64,000 bases of DNA from an uncultured Lachnospiraceae bacterium (GTDB lineage Bacteria > Bacillota > Clostridia > Lachnospirales > Lachnospiraceae). The notes under the pieces were generated by a model. The model did not search any database and had not been told where the DNA came from. It was given only the letters and a program-made list of their open reading frames with translations. The translations under genes and the position numbers were made by a program. Location: NCBI GenBank assembly GCA_902770965.1, contig CACXUY010000016.1, positions 1 through 64,000 on the forward strand. The letters are read 5' to 3'. Positions 17,243 through 26,678 of the stretch are shown here, one piece after another; the stretch's first letter is position 1; the number at the start of each line of letters is the position of its first letter.

Positions 17243-19270
17243 ATGAGAAAGCTCTTATCTTATCTTTATGACTATAAAATCGAGAGCGTGCTAGCGCCGT
17301 TGTTCAAGCTGCTTGAGTCATTGATGGATCTTCTTGTGCCTCTCGTAATAGCGGTAATTATCAACAAGGGGATCGGCGGCGCCGACAACGGCATCATCCT
17401 CAGCAATTTCGGGCTGCTTATATGTCTGGCCTTCCTCGGGATGGCCTTCTCTTTCACAGCCCAGTGGATGGCAGCGAAAGCCAGCGTAGGCTTCTCTGCC
17501 AAGCTGCGCCAGGCACTATTTGATCATATTCAGGGACTCTCGTTCCGCGAACTTGATACTTTGGGCACGGACACTCTCATCACCCGCATGACCAGCGACA
17601 TAAACCAGATCCAAAACGGTCTTAACCTGTCTCTGAGACTTTTGCTCCGCAGCCCCTTCATCGTCTTCGGGGCGATGATCATGGCCTTCACCATAGATGT
17701 CCGCTGCGCTCTTATCTTCGCCGTGGCAATACCGCTGCTTTCCATCGTCGTTATCGGCATAATGCTGCTGAGCATCCCTCTTTTCACCAAGGTTCAGACG
17801 GCTATTGACCGGCTGCTTGGACTGACCAGGGAAAACCTAACAGGAGTCAGGGTCATTCGCGCTTTCTGCAAAGAGCAGGACGAGATAAACAGCTTCGATA
17901 GGCTGAACGACGCGCTGACCCATATGAATGAGAGAGTAGGAAGGCTGTCCGCGCTCATGAATCCGGCAACCTACCTTATAATAAATACAGCGACCATCCT
18001 CCTCATCCGCCAAGGCGCCCTGCGTGTTCAGGCAGGCGCGCTTCAGCAGGGAGACGTAGTCGCTCTCTACAACTATATGGCTCAGATCGTGGTTGAACTC
18101 GTGAAGCTGGCTTCGCTCATCATCACGATAAACAGGTCACTGGCCTGTGCCCGCAGAGTCTCTGACATGCTCGATGTAAAAACATCGATGGAGTATCCAT
18201 CATATACACAAAACACCGACAATGCTGCTTTATCCGGCTTAGCAGCTCCATATGGCTCGATGGTTTTGTCCCCCGCGGCGGCCTCATCTCAGTTGACGGC
18301 TGCAGCCGTCGCAACAGGTCTGCCTTATCCCGGCTCTGTATCAGGGACATCATCCTCATCTGAAACCGCGGTATGCTTTGACCACGTGGGATTCTCCTAT
18401 GCCTCTTCATCCGATGCTGTTCTCACCGACATCAATTTCACCGCGATGAAAGGCCAGACCATAGGCATCATAGGCGGAACCGGCAGCGGTAAATCCACTG
18501 TCGTCAGCCTCATCCCACGGTTTTATGATGTAACGAGCGGAAGCGTCAAAGTATTCGGTCAAGATGTCCGGTCATACCCTGAAGGAAGCCTCATAGAAAT
18601 GATAGGCATCGTACCTCAAAAGGCCGTGCTCTTTGAGGGAAGCATACGAGACAATCTTCTCTGGGGCAACGAAAAGGCCTCGGACACGGAGCTGTGGGAG
18701 TCTCTCGAGACCGCTCAGGCAGCCGAGATAGTAAAGGGAAAAGAAGGAAGGCTTGACGCCCATGTCGAACAGGGCGGGAGAAATCTCTCCGGAGGCCAGA
18801 GGCAGAGGCTGACGATTGCCCGCGCTCTGGTCAAAAAACCTCGGATCCTGATCCTGGATGACTCATCAAGTGCCCTTGACTTCGCGACAGATCTGGCACT
18901 GAGAAAATCAATCGCCGCATTGCCCGGCGACATGACCGTATTCATTATCTCTCAGCGAGCCTCAAGCGTGAGGCAGGCAGACCGGATACTGGTTTTGGAT
19001 GACGGCTGCCAGGCCGGATTCGGTACCCACGAAGAGCTGCTTGATGGCTGCGCCGTATATCAAGAGATATATTATTCGCAATTTCCTGATGAACGCCCTA
19101 AAAATATATCAGGCAAAAATGCCGGTTCCGCAAATAAGAGGGACAGCGTACATGGCGACTCCGCAAAACAAAAGAAAGGCGCTCATGCAAATGACCGAGA
19201 CGCAAAAACAGTTGATGAGCGCGGCATAAGAGATGCCAAGGATGAAATACGCAAGGGGGTGATAAAATGA
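17243..19270 (+). CDS. ABC exporter half-transporter A (degenerate ATPase site subunit)
   Basis: 675 residues: six membrane helices (1 to about 310) then an ATPase domain. Walker A GGTGSGKST and signature LSGGQRQRL are intact. Walker B reads LILDDSSSALD, with Asp where the catalytic Glu belongs, and the switch His is Gln (IISQRAS). This is the pattern of the degenerate-site subunit of heterodimeric exporters such as BmrC/BmrD or TM287/288. About 60 low-complexity Ser/Ala/Gly-rich residues separate the TMD and NBD. A charged tail of about 60 residues follows the NBD. AGAGGTGA precedes the ATG. The stop overlaps the partner start by 4 bp. Drug or peptide export is likely; the substrate is unknown. 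Confidence 0.93.
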   Translation: MRKLLSYLYDYKIESVLAPLFKLLESLMDLLVPLVIAVIINKGIGGADNGIILSNFGLLICLAFLGMAFSFTAQWMAAKASVGFSAKLRQALFDHIQGLSFRELDTLGTDTLITRMTSDINQIQNGLNLSLRLLLRSPFIVFGAMIMAFTIDVRCALIFAVAIPLLSIVVIGIMLLSIPLFTKVQTAIDRLLGLTRENLTGVRVIRAFCKEQDEINSFDRLNDALTHMNERVGRLSALMNPATYLIINTATILLIRQGALRVQAGALQQGDVVALYNYMAQIVVELVKLASLIITINRSLACARRVSDMLDVKTSMEYPSYTQNTDNAALSGLAAPYGSMVLSPAAASSQLTAAAVATGLPYPGSVSGTSSSSETAVCFDHVGFSYASSSDAVLTDINFTAMKGQTIGIIGGTGSGKSTVVSLIPRFYDVTSGSVKVFGQDVRSYPEGSLIEMIGIVPQKAVLFEGSIRDNLLWGNEKASDTELWESLETAQAAEIVKGKEGRLDAHVEQGGRNLSGGQRQRLTIARALVKKPRILILDDSSSALDFATDLALRKSIAALPGDMTVFIISQRASSVRQADRILVLDDGCQAGFGTHEELLDGCAVYQEIYYSQFPDERPKNISGKNAGSANKRDSVHGDSAKQKKGAHANDRDAKTVDERGIRDAKDEIRKGVIK

Positions 19271-21051
19271 GCGGAAGCAAGGTCAAAAAGAATAATACCG
19301 GCAACAGATCCAGTATGGAAACACTCAAAAAAGTCCTGCGCATTATCGGCCATTACAGGCTTCTTCTTGCGGCAAGCCTGCTCCTCGCCCTGTTGACTGT
19401 CGTGCTCCAGCTATACGTCCCCGTTCTCTTCGGCGACGCCATAGACCAGATCGTCTCGCCTGACAGCCCCGGCATGTCTGAAATCAGCTCCACGCTCGTC
19501 ATGATACTCGTGCGGGTTCTAGAACTGGTCATGATCTCATCCGTAGGAACGTGGGTGATGAATATGATCAACAACCGTCTGGCCTTCCGCACTGTGATGG
19601 ATATCCGGGCGCGCGCTATTAGACAGATACAGGTGCTGCCCCTCTCCTATCTTGACGGACACAGCAGCGGCGACCTGGTACAGCGCATTATCGCGGACAC
19701 GGACCAGCTCTCCGACGGCCTGCTTCTTGGCTTCACCCAGCTCTTTTCGGGGATAGTCACCATAGCGGTGACCCTTGGTTTTATGCTCTCAAAAAATGTA
19801 TGGATCACCGTCATGGTCCTCATCCTCACCCCGGTGAGCTTCCTGGTCGCCCGCTTCATAGCAGAGCGGTCATTCATAATGTTCAGCAAACAGACTGCCG
19901 CAAGAGGACGACAGACAGCTCTCATCAACGAATTTACAGGAAATCAAAAGCTCGTGAAAGCCTTCGGCCGTGAAGCAAAAGCATCCGCTCGGTTCAAGGA
20001 AATCAACGAAGAGCTTCGCGGCTACTCCCAGAGCGCTGTATTTTTCAGTTCCCTAACCAACCCTTCGACCAGGGCAGTGAACAACGTCATATACGCGCTG
20101 GTGGCACTGGCCGGAGCCATGCTCATCATAAAAGGCCACCTGACCGTAGGCGGCCTTACTGTGCTGCTCGCATACTCGAACCAGTACATGAAGCCCTTCA
20201 ATGACATCTCCTCCGTCGTCACTGAGCTTCAGAACGCTCTCGCTTGCGCCGCCAGGGTTTTTGAGCTGATAGAGGCAGAGCCTGAACAAAAGGACAGTGA
20301 AGCAGTATTAGAGAACCACGGGGGAAGGGTCGTGATAAAGGACGTTGCGTTTTCATACGATAAGAGCAAAAGCCTCATAGAGGGCTTCAATTTCCAAGCT
20401 GAAGCCGGCACGAAAACCGCCATAGTCGGACCTACCGGCTGTGGAAAGACGACCTTCATCAACCTCCTGATGCGTTTCTACGACACAGACTCGGGAAATA
20501 TCCTCATAGACGGTCAGAACATCAAGGATGTGTCAAGAGCTTCCCTGCGGCACAATTACGGCATGGTTTTACAGGAGACATGGCTGAAGAACGGCACCGT
20601 CAGGGAAAACATAGCCATCGGAAAGCCTGACGCCACTGACGAGGAGATCATACGCGCCGCTAAGGAATCCCATAGTTGGGAATTCATCAGGCGCATGCCG
20701 CAGAGGCTCGACACTGTGATAAATGACGACAGCCTGAGTCAGGGTCAGAAGCAGCTGCTGTGCATCACCCGCGTCATGCTGTGCCTGCCGCCCATGCTGA
20801 TACTCGATGAGGCGACCTCAAGCATTGACACCCGCACAGAAGTGATGATACAGGAAGCTTTCGACAAGCTGATGCAGGGGCGCACCAGCTTTATCGTGGC
20901 ACACAGGCTTTCTACCATCCGTGGGGCGGACCAGATACTCGTCATGAAGGACGGACGTATCATAGAGCAGGGCAACCATGAAACGCTCATGGTTAAAGGA
21001 GGCTTCTACAAGAATCTCTATAACTCACAGTTCGCAGAAACGGCACTATGA
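19267..21051 (+). CDS. ABC exporter half-transporter B (catalytic subunit)
   Basis: 594 residues: six membrane helices then the NBD, with Walker A GPTGCGKTT, canonical Walker B LILDEATSSID and switch His in VAHRLSTI. Its signature is LSQGQ rather than LSGGQ. In the heterodimer this signature faces the Walker sites of the other subunit, so both changes fall on the same composite site, leaving one competent and one degenerate site. Translation is coupled to subunit A by the ATGA overlap. The last codons form the first unit of the tandem repeat that follows. Confidence 0.94.
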   Translation: MSGSKVKKNNTGNRSSMETLKKVLRIIGHYRLLLAASLLLALLTVVLQLYVPVLFGDAIDQIVSPDSPGMSEISSTLVMILVRVLELVMISSVGTWVMNMINNRLAFRTVMDIRARAIRQIQVLPLSYLDGHSSGDLVQRIIADTDQLSDGLLLGFTQLFSGIVTIAVTLGFMLSKNVWITVMVLILTPVSFLVARFIAERSFIMFSKQTAARGRQTALINEFTGNQKLVKAFGREAKASARFKEINEELRGYSQSAVFFSSLTNPSTRAVNNVIYALVALAGAMLIIKGHLTVGGLTVLLAYSNQYMKPFNDISSVVTELQNALACAARVFELIEAEPEQKDSEAVLENHGGRVVIKDVAFSYDKSKSLIEGFNFQAEAGTKTAIVGPTGCGKTTFINLLMRFYDTDSGNILIDGQNIKDVSRASLRHNYGMVLQETWLKNGTVRENIAIGKPDATDEEIIRAAKESHSWEFIRRMPQRLDTVINDDSLSQGQKQLLCITRVMLCLPPMLILDEATSSIDTRTEVMIQEAFDKLMQGRTSFIVAHRLSTIRGADQILVMKDGRIIEQGNHETLMVKGGFYKNLYNSQFAETAL

Positions 21052-21190
21052 ATTCACAGGAACGGTATTATCAGTTCGCATGAACGGTACTATGAATTCA
21101 CAGGAACGGTACTATGTGTTCTCAGGATCGGTACTATGACTTCTCAGGATCGGCTTCATTATTTCACAGGAACAGCTTCATAGCTCAGGC
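21039..21190. repeat. 22-bp tandem repeat, 7 copies, starting inside the exporter gene
   Basis: Units resemble AACGGTACTATGAATTCACAGG. The first unit includes the final codons and stop of the exporter B gene, and the array ends at the SGNH hydrolase stop. This suggests that the array grew by local duplication of gene-end sequence. Confidence 0.9.
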
Positions 21191-21192
21191 GG

Positions 21193-21927
21193 TCAAAGAC
21201 TTCTGAGCCAATTCTCTATGAAGGTGCTCTCATAAGCGTGAGCCTCCTCATTCGGGTGGGTGTTGCCAGGATAAGCCACCGCGAACTGCCTCGTCCTAAA
21301 ATCACGAACAGACTTTTGTATCGCCTCATTCGTAGAACGTCCCATGACCGGAGTCCTGCTGTCACCGTTCATGTCTATATAAGGTATGCCCCATTTATTG
21401 GCCAAGGCGATCTCGGCTTTACGATACTCGTCATTCTCACAGGCGTTCGAGACAATGATTCCTATGTGGGCAAACGGATGGTGGGTGATCAGGTATTCAA
21501 GCACTACGTTCCACGCCCCATAAAAAGTGTCCAGACTGTCATCATCGATGGTTCCCATGTAGACCGTGCCGCGCTTGACCTCGCCATCGTCCCCTGTAGA
21601 GCGAGGCCTGTGATGACTGTCATTGATGCCAAAATACAGCGTTATGTAATCAACATCGTCATCTATGGTTTTGTAGAGACCACTTGAAAAAGTGTTGAGA
21701 AATTCATCGTCTGAAGGTGTAGCCATGGTCATTCCGTTTACCGCCAGGTGCTGCACCTTCATGTCATTCCTGTCAGCTATAAGATAACCATATGTCTTAA
21801 GCTTGCCTTTGAATGGACCGTCCTCAAATACAGGCGCGGGTCTGGCTGAACCCTTGAAATCCCCGTTCGTGAAGCTGTCTCCGCATACAGCCCACTTCCT
21901 GCCATATAACACGTTATGCTCCATCAT
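21193..21927 (-). CDS. SGNH/GDSL-type hydrolase
   Basis: Esterase or lipase-like serine hydrolase of 244 residues. Block I is CGDSFTNG with nucleophile Ser at residue 18. Block III is YFGINDSHH (Gly/Asn), and block V is THPNEEAHAYES near the C terminus with the catalytic Asp/His region. There is no signal peptide, so it acts in the cytoplasm. AAAGGA is 6 nt before the ATG. It lies convergent to the ABC exporter and upstream of the shikimate pathway-like genes on the same strand. The substrate is unknown. Confidence 0.85.
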   Translation of the reverse strand: MMEHNVLYGRKWAVCGDSFTNGDFKGSARPAPVFEDGPFKGKLKTYGYLIADRNDMKVQHLAVNGMTMATPSDDEFLNTFSSGLYKTIDDDVDYITLYFGINDSHHRPRSTGDDGEVKRGTVYMGTIDDDSLDTFYGAWNVVLEYLITHHPFAHIGIIVSNACENDEYRKAEIALANKWGIPYIDMNGDSRTPVMGRSTNEAIQKSVRDFRTRQFAVAYPGNTHPNEEAHAYESTFIENWLRSL

Positions 21928-21940
21928 ATGATATCCTTTC

Positions 21941-22095
21941 TTAGTTTTATCTAAGTTTTGTCGCAGTATTTATCCTGGTCTTATCGCAGCCTTAGTCTTA
22001 TTGTAGTCTTTGTCCTGATCTTATCGCAGTCTTAATCTTATTGTAGTCTTTATCCTGGTCTTATCGCAAGCCTTATCGTAGCCTTAGTCTTATCT
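21941..22095. repeat. 40-bp tandem repeat, nearly 4 copies
   Basis: Units begin TTATCGCAGCCTTAGTCTTA and end near TCCTGATC. They lie between the SGNH hydrolase start and the dehydrogenase stop codon. The last partial unit overlaps the 3' end of the dehydrogenase gene. Confidence 0.9.
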
Positions 22096-22959
22096 TTCGG
22101 CGAAATACTTCGCTTTTATAGCTTCCACCGGCATATCCTTCCCTGTCCAAAGGTGAAATGCGGCAGCTCCCTGATAAAGCAGCATGTACATTCCGTTGAA
22201 GGTCTTATGTCCTGCTTCCTTTGCCAGCTTAAGAAGCTCGGTCTCTTTCGGCTCATAAATGACATCCGCGACAACCATTCCCTCGCTGAAGTATGAGGCG
22301 TCTGGAACCAGGCAGCCGGGAATTCTGGCCATCCCGACGGGAGTGGTATTCACCAGCATATCGGCATCAGCCATGCAGCCTTTTAGATCCGCCATATCCT
22401 TTAAATCATGCAGTGCCACACGGCAGCCTGTCTCCTTGTTCAGCTGGCCTGCTATGTCCTCTACTCTGGGCCAGAATTCATCCTTCATATTGAAAACATC
22501 GATGCCCGCAGCACCGTCCATCGCCATCTGGACAAGTATGGCAGTTCCTGCGCCGCCCGCCCCAAGCTGGACTATACGTTTACCCTTGATGTCCACACCT
22601 TCGGCTTTCGCGGACATTACGAAGCCTACACCATCGGTGGTATGGCCGATCAGCCTGCCGTTATCGTTCACGACAGTATTTACCGCGCCGCCTATTCTTG
22701 CTGCCGGCGACAGCTCATCGCAAAGAGCTGCCATCGCGTTTTTCACCGGCATGGTAAGGTTAAAGCCCCTGACCCCAAGAGTTAAGAGCCCCTTCACGGC
22801 AGTCTCAAGTTCATCAACACCGACATCGAAGGCAAGATATCTTAGATCTTCACCTGTGATGCGGCAAGCCTCGTTGTGCATCTGGGGACTGATGCTATGT
22901 CCCACCGGGCTTCCAAGCAGGCAAAGCAGACCGGTTCTCCCGGTTATTTCCTTAAACAT
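22090..22959 (-). CDS. aroE: Shikimate/quinate dehydrogenase (AroE superfamily, YdiB-like)
   Basis: Reversible reduction of 3-dehydroshikimate to shikimate, and in the YdiB branch also 3-dehydroquinate to quinate. 289 residues. Substrate motif GSPVGHSISPQMHN, catalytic Lys region NLTMPVKN, Rossmann loop GAGGAGTA. After the second Rossmann strand it reads FNMKDEFW, resembling the FNRRDEF of E. coli YdiB rather than the NRT loop of NADP-specific AroE. The C-terminal LWTGKDMPVEAIK also matches YdiB. GGAG precedes the ATG with normal spacing. A type I aroD gene lies upstream, the same pairing as ydiB-aroD in E. coli, and a transporter operon follows further upstream. Confidence 0.9.
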   Translation of the reverse strand: MFKEITGRTGLLCLLGSPVGHSISPQMHNEACRITGEDLRYLAFDVGVDELETAVKGLLTLGVRGFNLTMPVKNAMAALCDELSPAARIGGAVNTVVNDNGRLIGHTTDGVGFVMSAKAEGVDIKGKRIVQLGAGGAGTAILVQMAMDGAAGIDVFNMKDEFWPRVEDIAGQLNKETGCRVALHDLKDMADLKGCMADADMLVNTTPVGMARIPGCLVPDASYFSEGMVVADVIYEPKETELLKLAKEAGHKTFNGMYMLLYQGAAAFHLWTGKDMPVEAIKAKYFAER

Positions 22960-23034
22960 GCTGTCGATTCTCCTCTGTTAATTCCCGCTATGTTATTCCG
23001 TTCCTGTTAATCCGATTCCGCAGTTCTGTTATTC

Positions 23035-23262
23035 AGGTTTCAATGACTTCTCGGTTCTGTTACCCCGGTTCCGTCTTACCGATTCCGTCATCGCGGTTCT
23101 GTTCTACCGGTTTCAATCTCTTTCCGGTTTTTTCAGCCCGATTCTGTAATACCGGTTTCAATCTCTTCCCGGTTCTGTTATCCCGGTTTCAATCTCTTTC
23201 CGTTTTTTTCAGCCCGGTTCTGTAATACCGGTTTCAATCTCTTCCCGGTTCTGTTTTGTTCT
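23035..23262. repeat. About 76-bp composite tandem repeat
   Basis: A unit containing CCGGTTTCAATCTCTTTCC, then TTTTTTCAGCCCG, then TCTGTAATACCGG is repeated about twice, plus partial units. Weaker related sequence extends back to about 22980. It lies between aroD and the dehydrogenase gene. Confidence 0.85.
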
Positions 23263-23311
23263 GCCACATTAATATCTATCACACGGACGCAGTCATCCGC
23301 GCGGCTTCCTT

Positions 23312-23349
23312 CTAAAACAGGGAAACGCCCATGTTAACGACGTTTCCCC
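23312..23349 (-). terminator. Probable intrinsic terminator of aroD
   Basis: On the minus strand GGGAAACG pairs with CGTTTCCC around a 13-nt loop, followed by TGTTTTAG. It lies about 100 nt past the aroD stop. The U run is interrupted once, so strength is moderate. The rest of the 491-bp gap between aroD and the dehydrogenase gene is the tandem repeat and unassigned sequence. Confidence 0.5.
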
Positions 23350-23450
23350 AATAAACCTACATACCAAGATCGACCCCGCCAACTGTATAAGTCCCAGCCT
23401 CAGCTCCGGTGAGCTGTCGGCATAAGTCGGCGATGTTTTTAATGCCGGGT

Positions 23451-24209
23451 TTACAGCGCGTTGTGGAGGATCTGCAGGCTCTGGTTAAGCTGCTCGACCG
23501 GAATCTGGCCGGGAGCGGAGACCTGACCTACCGCGCCGAATGTCATGGAGGATCCAAAGACCTCTCCGCAAAGCCTTGAGATGACGCCTGTTGCCGACAT
23601 AGACATGGTGATGATCGGCCTGTCCGCGAAATGAGTCATCTCCTCGGTGGCCAAAAGCAGCGTCAGGACATCCTTTTTGTTCTGAGGCATGACAGCGATC
23701 TTTGGAATATCCGCTCCCATATCCTGCATCTTGCGAAGCCTGTATACCAGGTCGGACTGGCTGGGAGTCTTGTCAAAATCGTGGTTGGAGCCGACAACGG
23801 CCTTGCCTGCCGCGTGGATAGCATCTATATTTTTCTTCACGATCTCATCGCCGGAGAATATCTCGACATCGATCGCGTCAACGTTGCCGCTGTTCGCTAC
23901 CGCGGTGTTAAGCTCGGTGTAAAGCTCCATGTCGATCTCTTTCTCTCCGCCCTCTTTTTTGGTGCGGAAGGTGAAGAGCAGGGCCTTGTCCTTAAGCGCG
24001 TCCCGAAGCTCGGCTAGAGTCCCTAAGACCTTATCGATCTCGAAAACATCATCATAGAAATCCACTCTCCACTCAACAACATCGAGCATCATATCCGCAA
24101 GAGCCTTTCCGCGGCTCACGATATCCTCCCTTGTCTTCCCGACTATGGGAACGATGACCTTCGGAGTGCCCGTGCCGACTTCAACATTTTTCAACATTAC
24201 AGTATTCAT
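23451..24209 (-). CDS. aroD: 3-dehydroquinate dehydratase, type I
   Basis: Dehydrates 3-dehydroquinate to 3-dehydroshikimate through a Schiff base. 252 residues, a TIM barrel. The catalytic His is in VGSNHDFDKTPS and the Schiff-base Lys in KIAVMPQNKKDVLTL. The C-terminal lid is GQVSAPGQIPVEQL. GGAG lies 9 nt before the ATG. Type I enzymes are shared between biosynthesis and quinate breakdown. The setting, next to a YdiB-like dehydrogenase and a solute transporter, leaves either role open. Confidence 0.96.
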   Translation of the reverse strand: MNTVMLKNVEVGTGTPKVIVPIVGKTREDIVSRGKALADMMLDVVEWRVDFYDDVFEIDKVLGTLAELRDALKDKALLFTFRTKKEGGEKEIDMELYTELNTAVANSGNVDAIDVEIFSGDEIVKKNIDAIHAAGKAVVGSNHDFDKTPSQSDLVYRLRKMQDMGADIPKIAVMPQNKKDVLTLLLATEEMTHFADRPIITMSMSATGVISRLCGEVFGSSMTFGAVGQVSAPGQIPVEQLNQSLQILHNAL

Positions 24210-24229
24210 TTATCATATTCTCCTCTATT

Positions 24230-24480
24230 ACAGTGGTTTTCTGCGACTGTAATATCTGACTTACAGACGCTACTCATACCATTAGTCTATGCGGCTCCTC
24301 TATTGATGATAATTTTGCCGCATCGATATCTGGCTTGCAGACGCAGTCTATGAAGCTCCTCTATTGTTGCCGGTTGTACCGTACTATTATCTGACATGAA
24401 AATGCAGTCCGTGCGGTCTTATGTCAATGCCATTTGCCGCGTTTTAACTGTCTTCCAAACACAGCCTATGCGGCTCCATG
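24230..24480. repeat. Degenerate tandem repeat of about 80 bp
   Basis: Recurring pieces such as CAGACGCAGTCTATG, GCGGCTCCTCTATTG and TATCTG appear three times with much divergence between aroD and tctA. The unit boundary is uncertain by eye. Confidence 0.55.
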
Positions 24481-24502
24481 GCTGTGGCATCGGGTAAACT
24501 CA

Positions 24503-26020
24503 TCACGCCTTGGCGGCTTCTTTTTTTGCGTCGCGCTTTGCCTTCCAATTCTTGTATGTCTCTGTCTGTGTCGCAAACAGGAAGACGAGAAGGGCAAAAA
24601 GCACGATAGAGATAGGGCTTGTAAAAATGCTGCCGATCATGCCGCGGATAGAACCTTCAAGCATGACCCCCCTGCGGTAATTCTCCTCGCAAAGCTTTGT
24701 AAGGATGCAGCCTAAGACTATGGGCGCTATCGGGTAGTTGAAGCGCTTTAGGAAATATCCGATGAAGCCAAAGGCGAACATCCAGAATATATCATAGACG
24801 CTGTTCCTGATAGCGAAGGAACCTATCACCGACAGGATAAGGATCGTGGGCATCAGGATTCCTTTGGGGATCTCGACGATCTTCGTGAAGGCCTTGATTC
24901 CGGTGAGGCCGAAGACCAGCAGGAAGACGGACGCGAGCAACAGGCTCGCGACGATCAGCCAGAAAAGATCCGGTGTCTGTGAGATCAGGTTCGGACCGGG
25001 CCTGAGCCCCTGGATGGTCAGCGCGCTGATAAGTACTGCCGTGACCGCGTCTCCGGGGATACCCATGGTCAGCATGGGGATGAACGCGCCTCCGATAGCG
25101 GCATTGTTGGCAGATTCGGGGGCGATGATGCCCTCGACCGCGCCTTTTCCAAAGGGCGAGGTGGGATTCTTCACCGAACGCTTCGCCTGGTCATAGCTTA
25201 AAAGTGCCGCGATATCGCCGCCGGCGCCGGGCAGGGCTCCTACCAAAACTCCGATGATCGAGGACTTTATCGTCAGGGGAAGGAACTTGGCCGACTCCTT
25301 CCATGAGGGAAGGATCTTATCGACCTTCTGCTTCACCGGAGCCTGAGCCATGTCCGTGATCTGTATCAAAGCTTCCGACGCTCCGAAAAGGCCTATCATG
25401 GCGACGACATAATCGACGCCTGAATTCAGATAAACGATATCGAAGGTAAATCTCTTGATGGCTGTCTGTCCGTCTACGCCGACGCAGCCAAGGAAGATAC
25501 CGATGCAGCCTGCGATCAGTCCGAATCTGACAGAACGTCCGCTAAGAGACCCTACCATCATCAGTCCCATGAGGGAGAGAATGAGGTAATCGATGGAATG
25601 GAAATTGCGGGCAAGATTCGCGACGAGCGGGGCACAGGTGGCCAGAACGAGCACGCCGAGCAGCGTTCCGATGACCGACTGTGAAGTTGCAAGGCCCATC
25701 GCCTCTCCGGCACGGCCTTTCTTTGCCAGGGCATAGCCGTCAAGGGCAGTGGCGACCGCTGCGGGAGCGCCGGGGATATTTAACAAAATAGCCGAACGTG
25801 ATCCGCCGAAAACGGAACCGACGAAGACTCCGATCATGACCGCCAGAGCGCTGTGCGTCTCCCAGCCAAAGGTGAAGGAGACCAATAACGAGACCGCCAT
25901 GGTTCCGGAAAGACCGGGTATGGCTCCCACGTAAACACCGGCACAGGTGCCGGCGGCGACCAAGGCGATGAGCCAAGGTTCACGGAAAACTACTGCCATA
26001 TAGGATAAAGCTTCCAACAT
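24503..26020 (-). CDS. tctA: Tripartite tricarboxylate transporter permease, TctA family
   Basis: Large membrane subunit of a TTT-type secondary transporter that uses a periplasmic-type binding protein. 505 residues and about 12 helices. Conserved motifs are the N-terminal GAIPGLSGTMA and the internal repeat GALPGAGGDIAALLSY, plus GKGAVEGIIAPESANNA and PMLTMGIPGDAVTAVL. It is the last gene of a tctC-tctB-tctA order, 18 bp after tctB. The substrate is probably a carboxylate. The YdiB/AroD neighbours hint at a hydroaromatic acid. Confidence 0.95.
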   Translation of the reverse strand: MLEALSYMAVVFREPWLIALVAAGTCAGVYVGAIPGLSGTMAVSLLVSFTFGWETHSALAVMIGVFVGSVFGGSRSAILLNIPGAPAAVATALDGYALAKKGRAGEAMGLATSQSVIGTLLGVLVLATCAPLVANLARNFHSIDYLILSLMGLMMVGSLSGRSVRFGLIAGCIGIFLGCVGVDGQTAIKRFTFDIVYLNSGVDYVVAMIGLFGASEALIQITDMAQAPVKQKVDKILPSWKESAKFLPLTIKSSIIGVLVGALPGAGGDIAALLSYDQAKRSVKNPTSPFGKGAVEGIIAPESANNAAIGGAFIPMLTMGIPGDAVTAVLISALTIQGLRPGPNLISQTPDLFWLIVASLLLASVFLLVFGLTGIKAFTKIVEIPKGILMPTILILSVIGSFAIRNSVYDIFWMFAFGFIGYFLKRFNYPIAPIVLGCILTKLCEENYRRGVMLEGSIRGMIGSIFTSPISIVLFALLVFLFATQTETYKNWKAKRDAKKEAAKA

Positions 26021-26038
26021 AACCTTTCACACCTCCTA

Positions 26039-26587
26039 TTACGGAAATACCACGCTGAACAGCAGACGGAAGACCAGTACTATGAAGGCCATCACTATAG
26101 CAGTCCAGAGGATATTCTTCACATAATCCTTTTTCGTCAGGAAGCACATCGCGCCGTACAGGAACAGCGGGGTCGCGACATAGAAGCTCACCTTGAAGTA
26201 AAGGAGTATGCAGTACACCAGAATCATGCCGATCGTAACAAGAACGTTCGGAGGCAGAACATAGGCCAATGCCTTGCGCACCTTATCGATGCCGTTCGGC
26301 ATACCGCTAAGCGGTGTTGTAAGCTTAAAATTCTCAATCACTGTAAGCAGAGCCATAAGAGTCCAAAGCCCGCTGACAAAAAGCGGTACGGCAGCCGCCG
26401 AAGCTATCTTGGGTTCCTTCATCCTTCCCCACAGCTCAAGTGACAGGGCAAGAGCGATGATGCCGGTCACCAGAAGGATGACCGCGAACACCTTTTCACC
26501 TGCTTCCAGAGGATGTTCCTTGATAATGATCATATCATCGGTATTCACATCTTCTTCAGGGAGCTTTTTTTCGATATCTTCACTCAC
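26039..26587 (-). CDS. tctB: Tripartite tricarboxylate transporter small membrane subunit, TctB family
   Basis: 182 residues. A charged N-terminal cytoplasmic stretch of about 28 residues precedes four hydrophobic segments (around residues 30-50, 70-90, 110-140 and 150-175), the usual TctB layout. Sequence conservation in this family is low, so the call rests on size, topology and position immediately before tctA. A palindromic repeat and a hairpin separate it from tctC. Confidence 0.9.
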   Translation of the reverse strand: MSEDIEKKLPEEDVNTDDMIIIKEHPLEAGEKVFAVILLVTGIIALALSLELWGRMKEPKIASAAAVPLFVSGLWTLMALLTVIENFKLTTPLSGMPNGIDKVRKALAYVLPPNVLVTIGMILVYCILLYFKVSFYVATPLFLYGAMCFLTKKDYVKNILWTAIVMAFIVLVFRLLFSVVFP

Positions 26588-26678
26588 AAAACTTCACTCC
26601 TTTTCATAAGAACAGTCGTTACACTCTGCAGAACTATCGATCCTGCAGCAATACCATCAGGCTCTTTTTAAGTCATTT

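Noticed and set aside
22259-22981. A 240-codon plus-strand frame
   Set aside because: Antisense to the shikimate/quinate dehydrogenase gene; a shadow frame.
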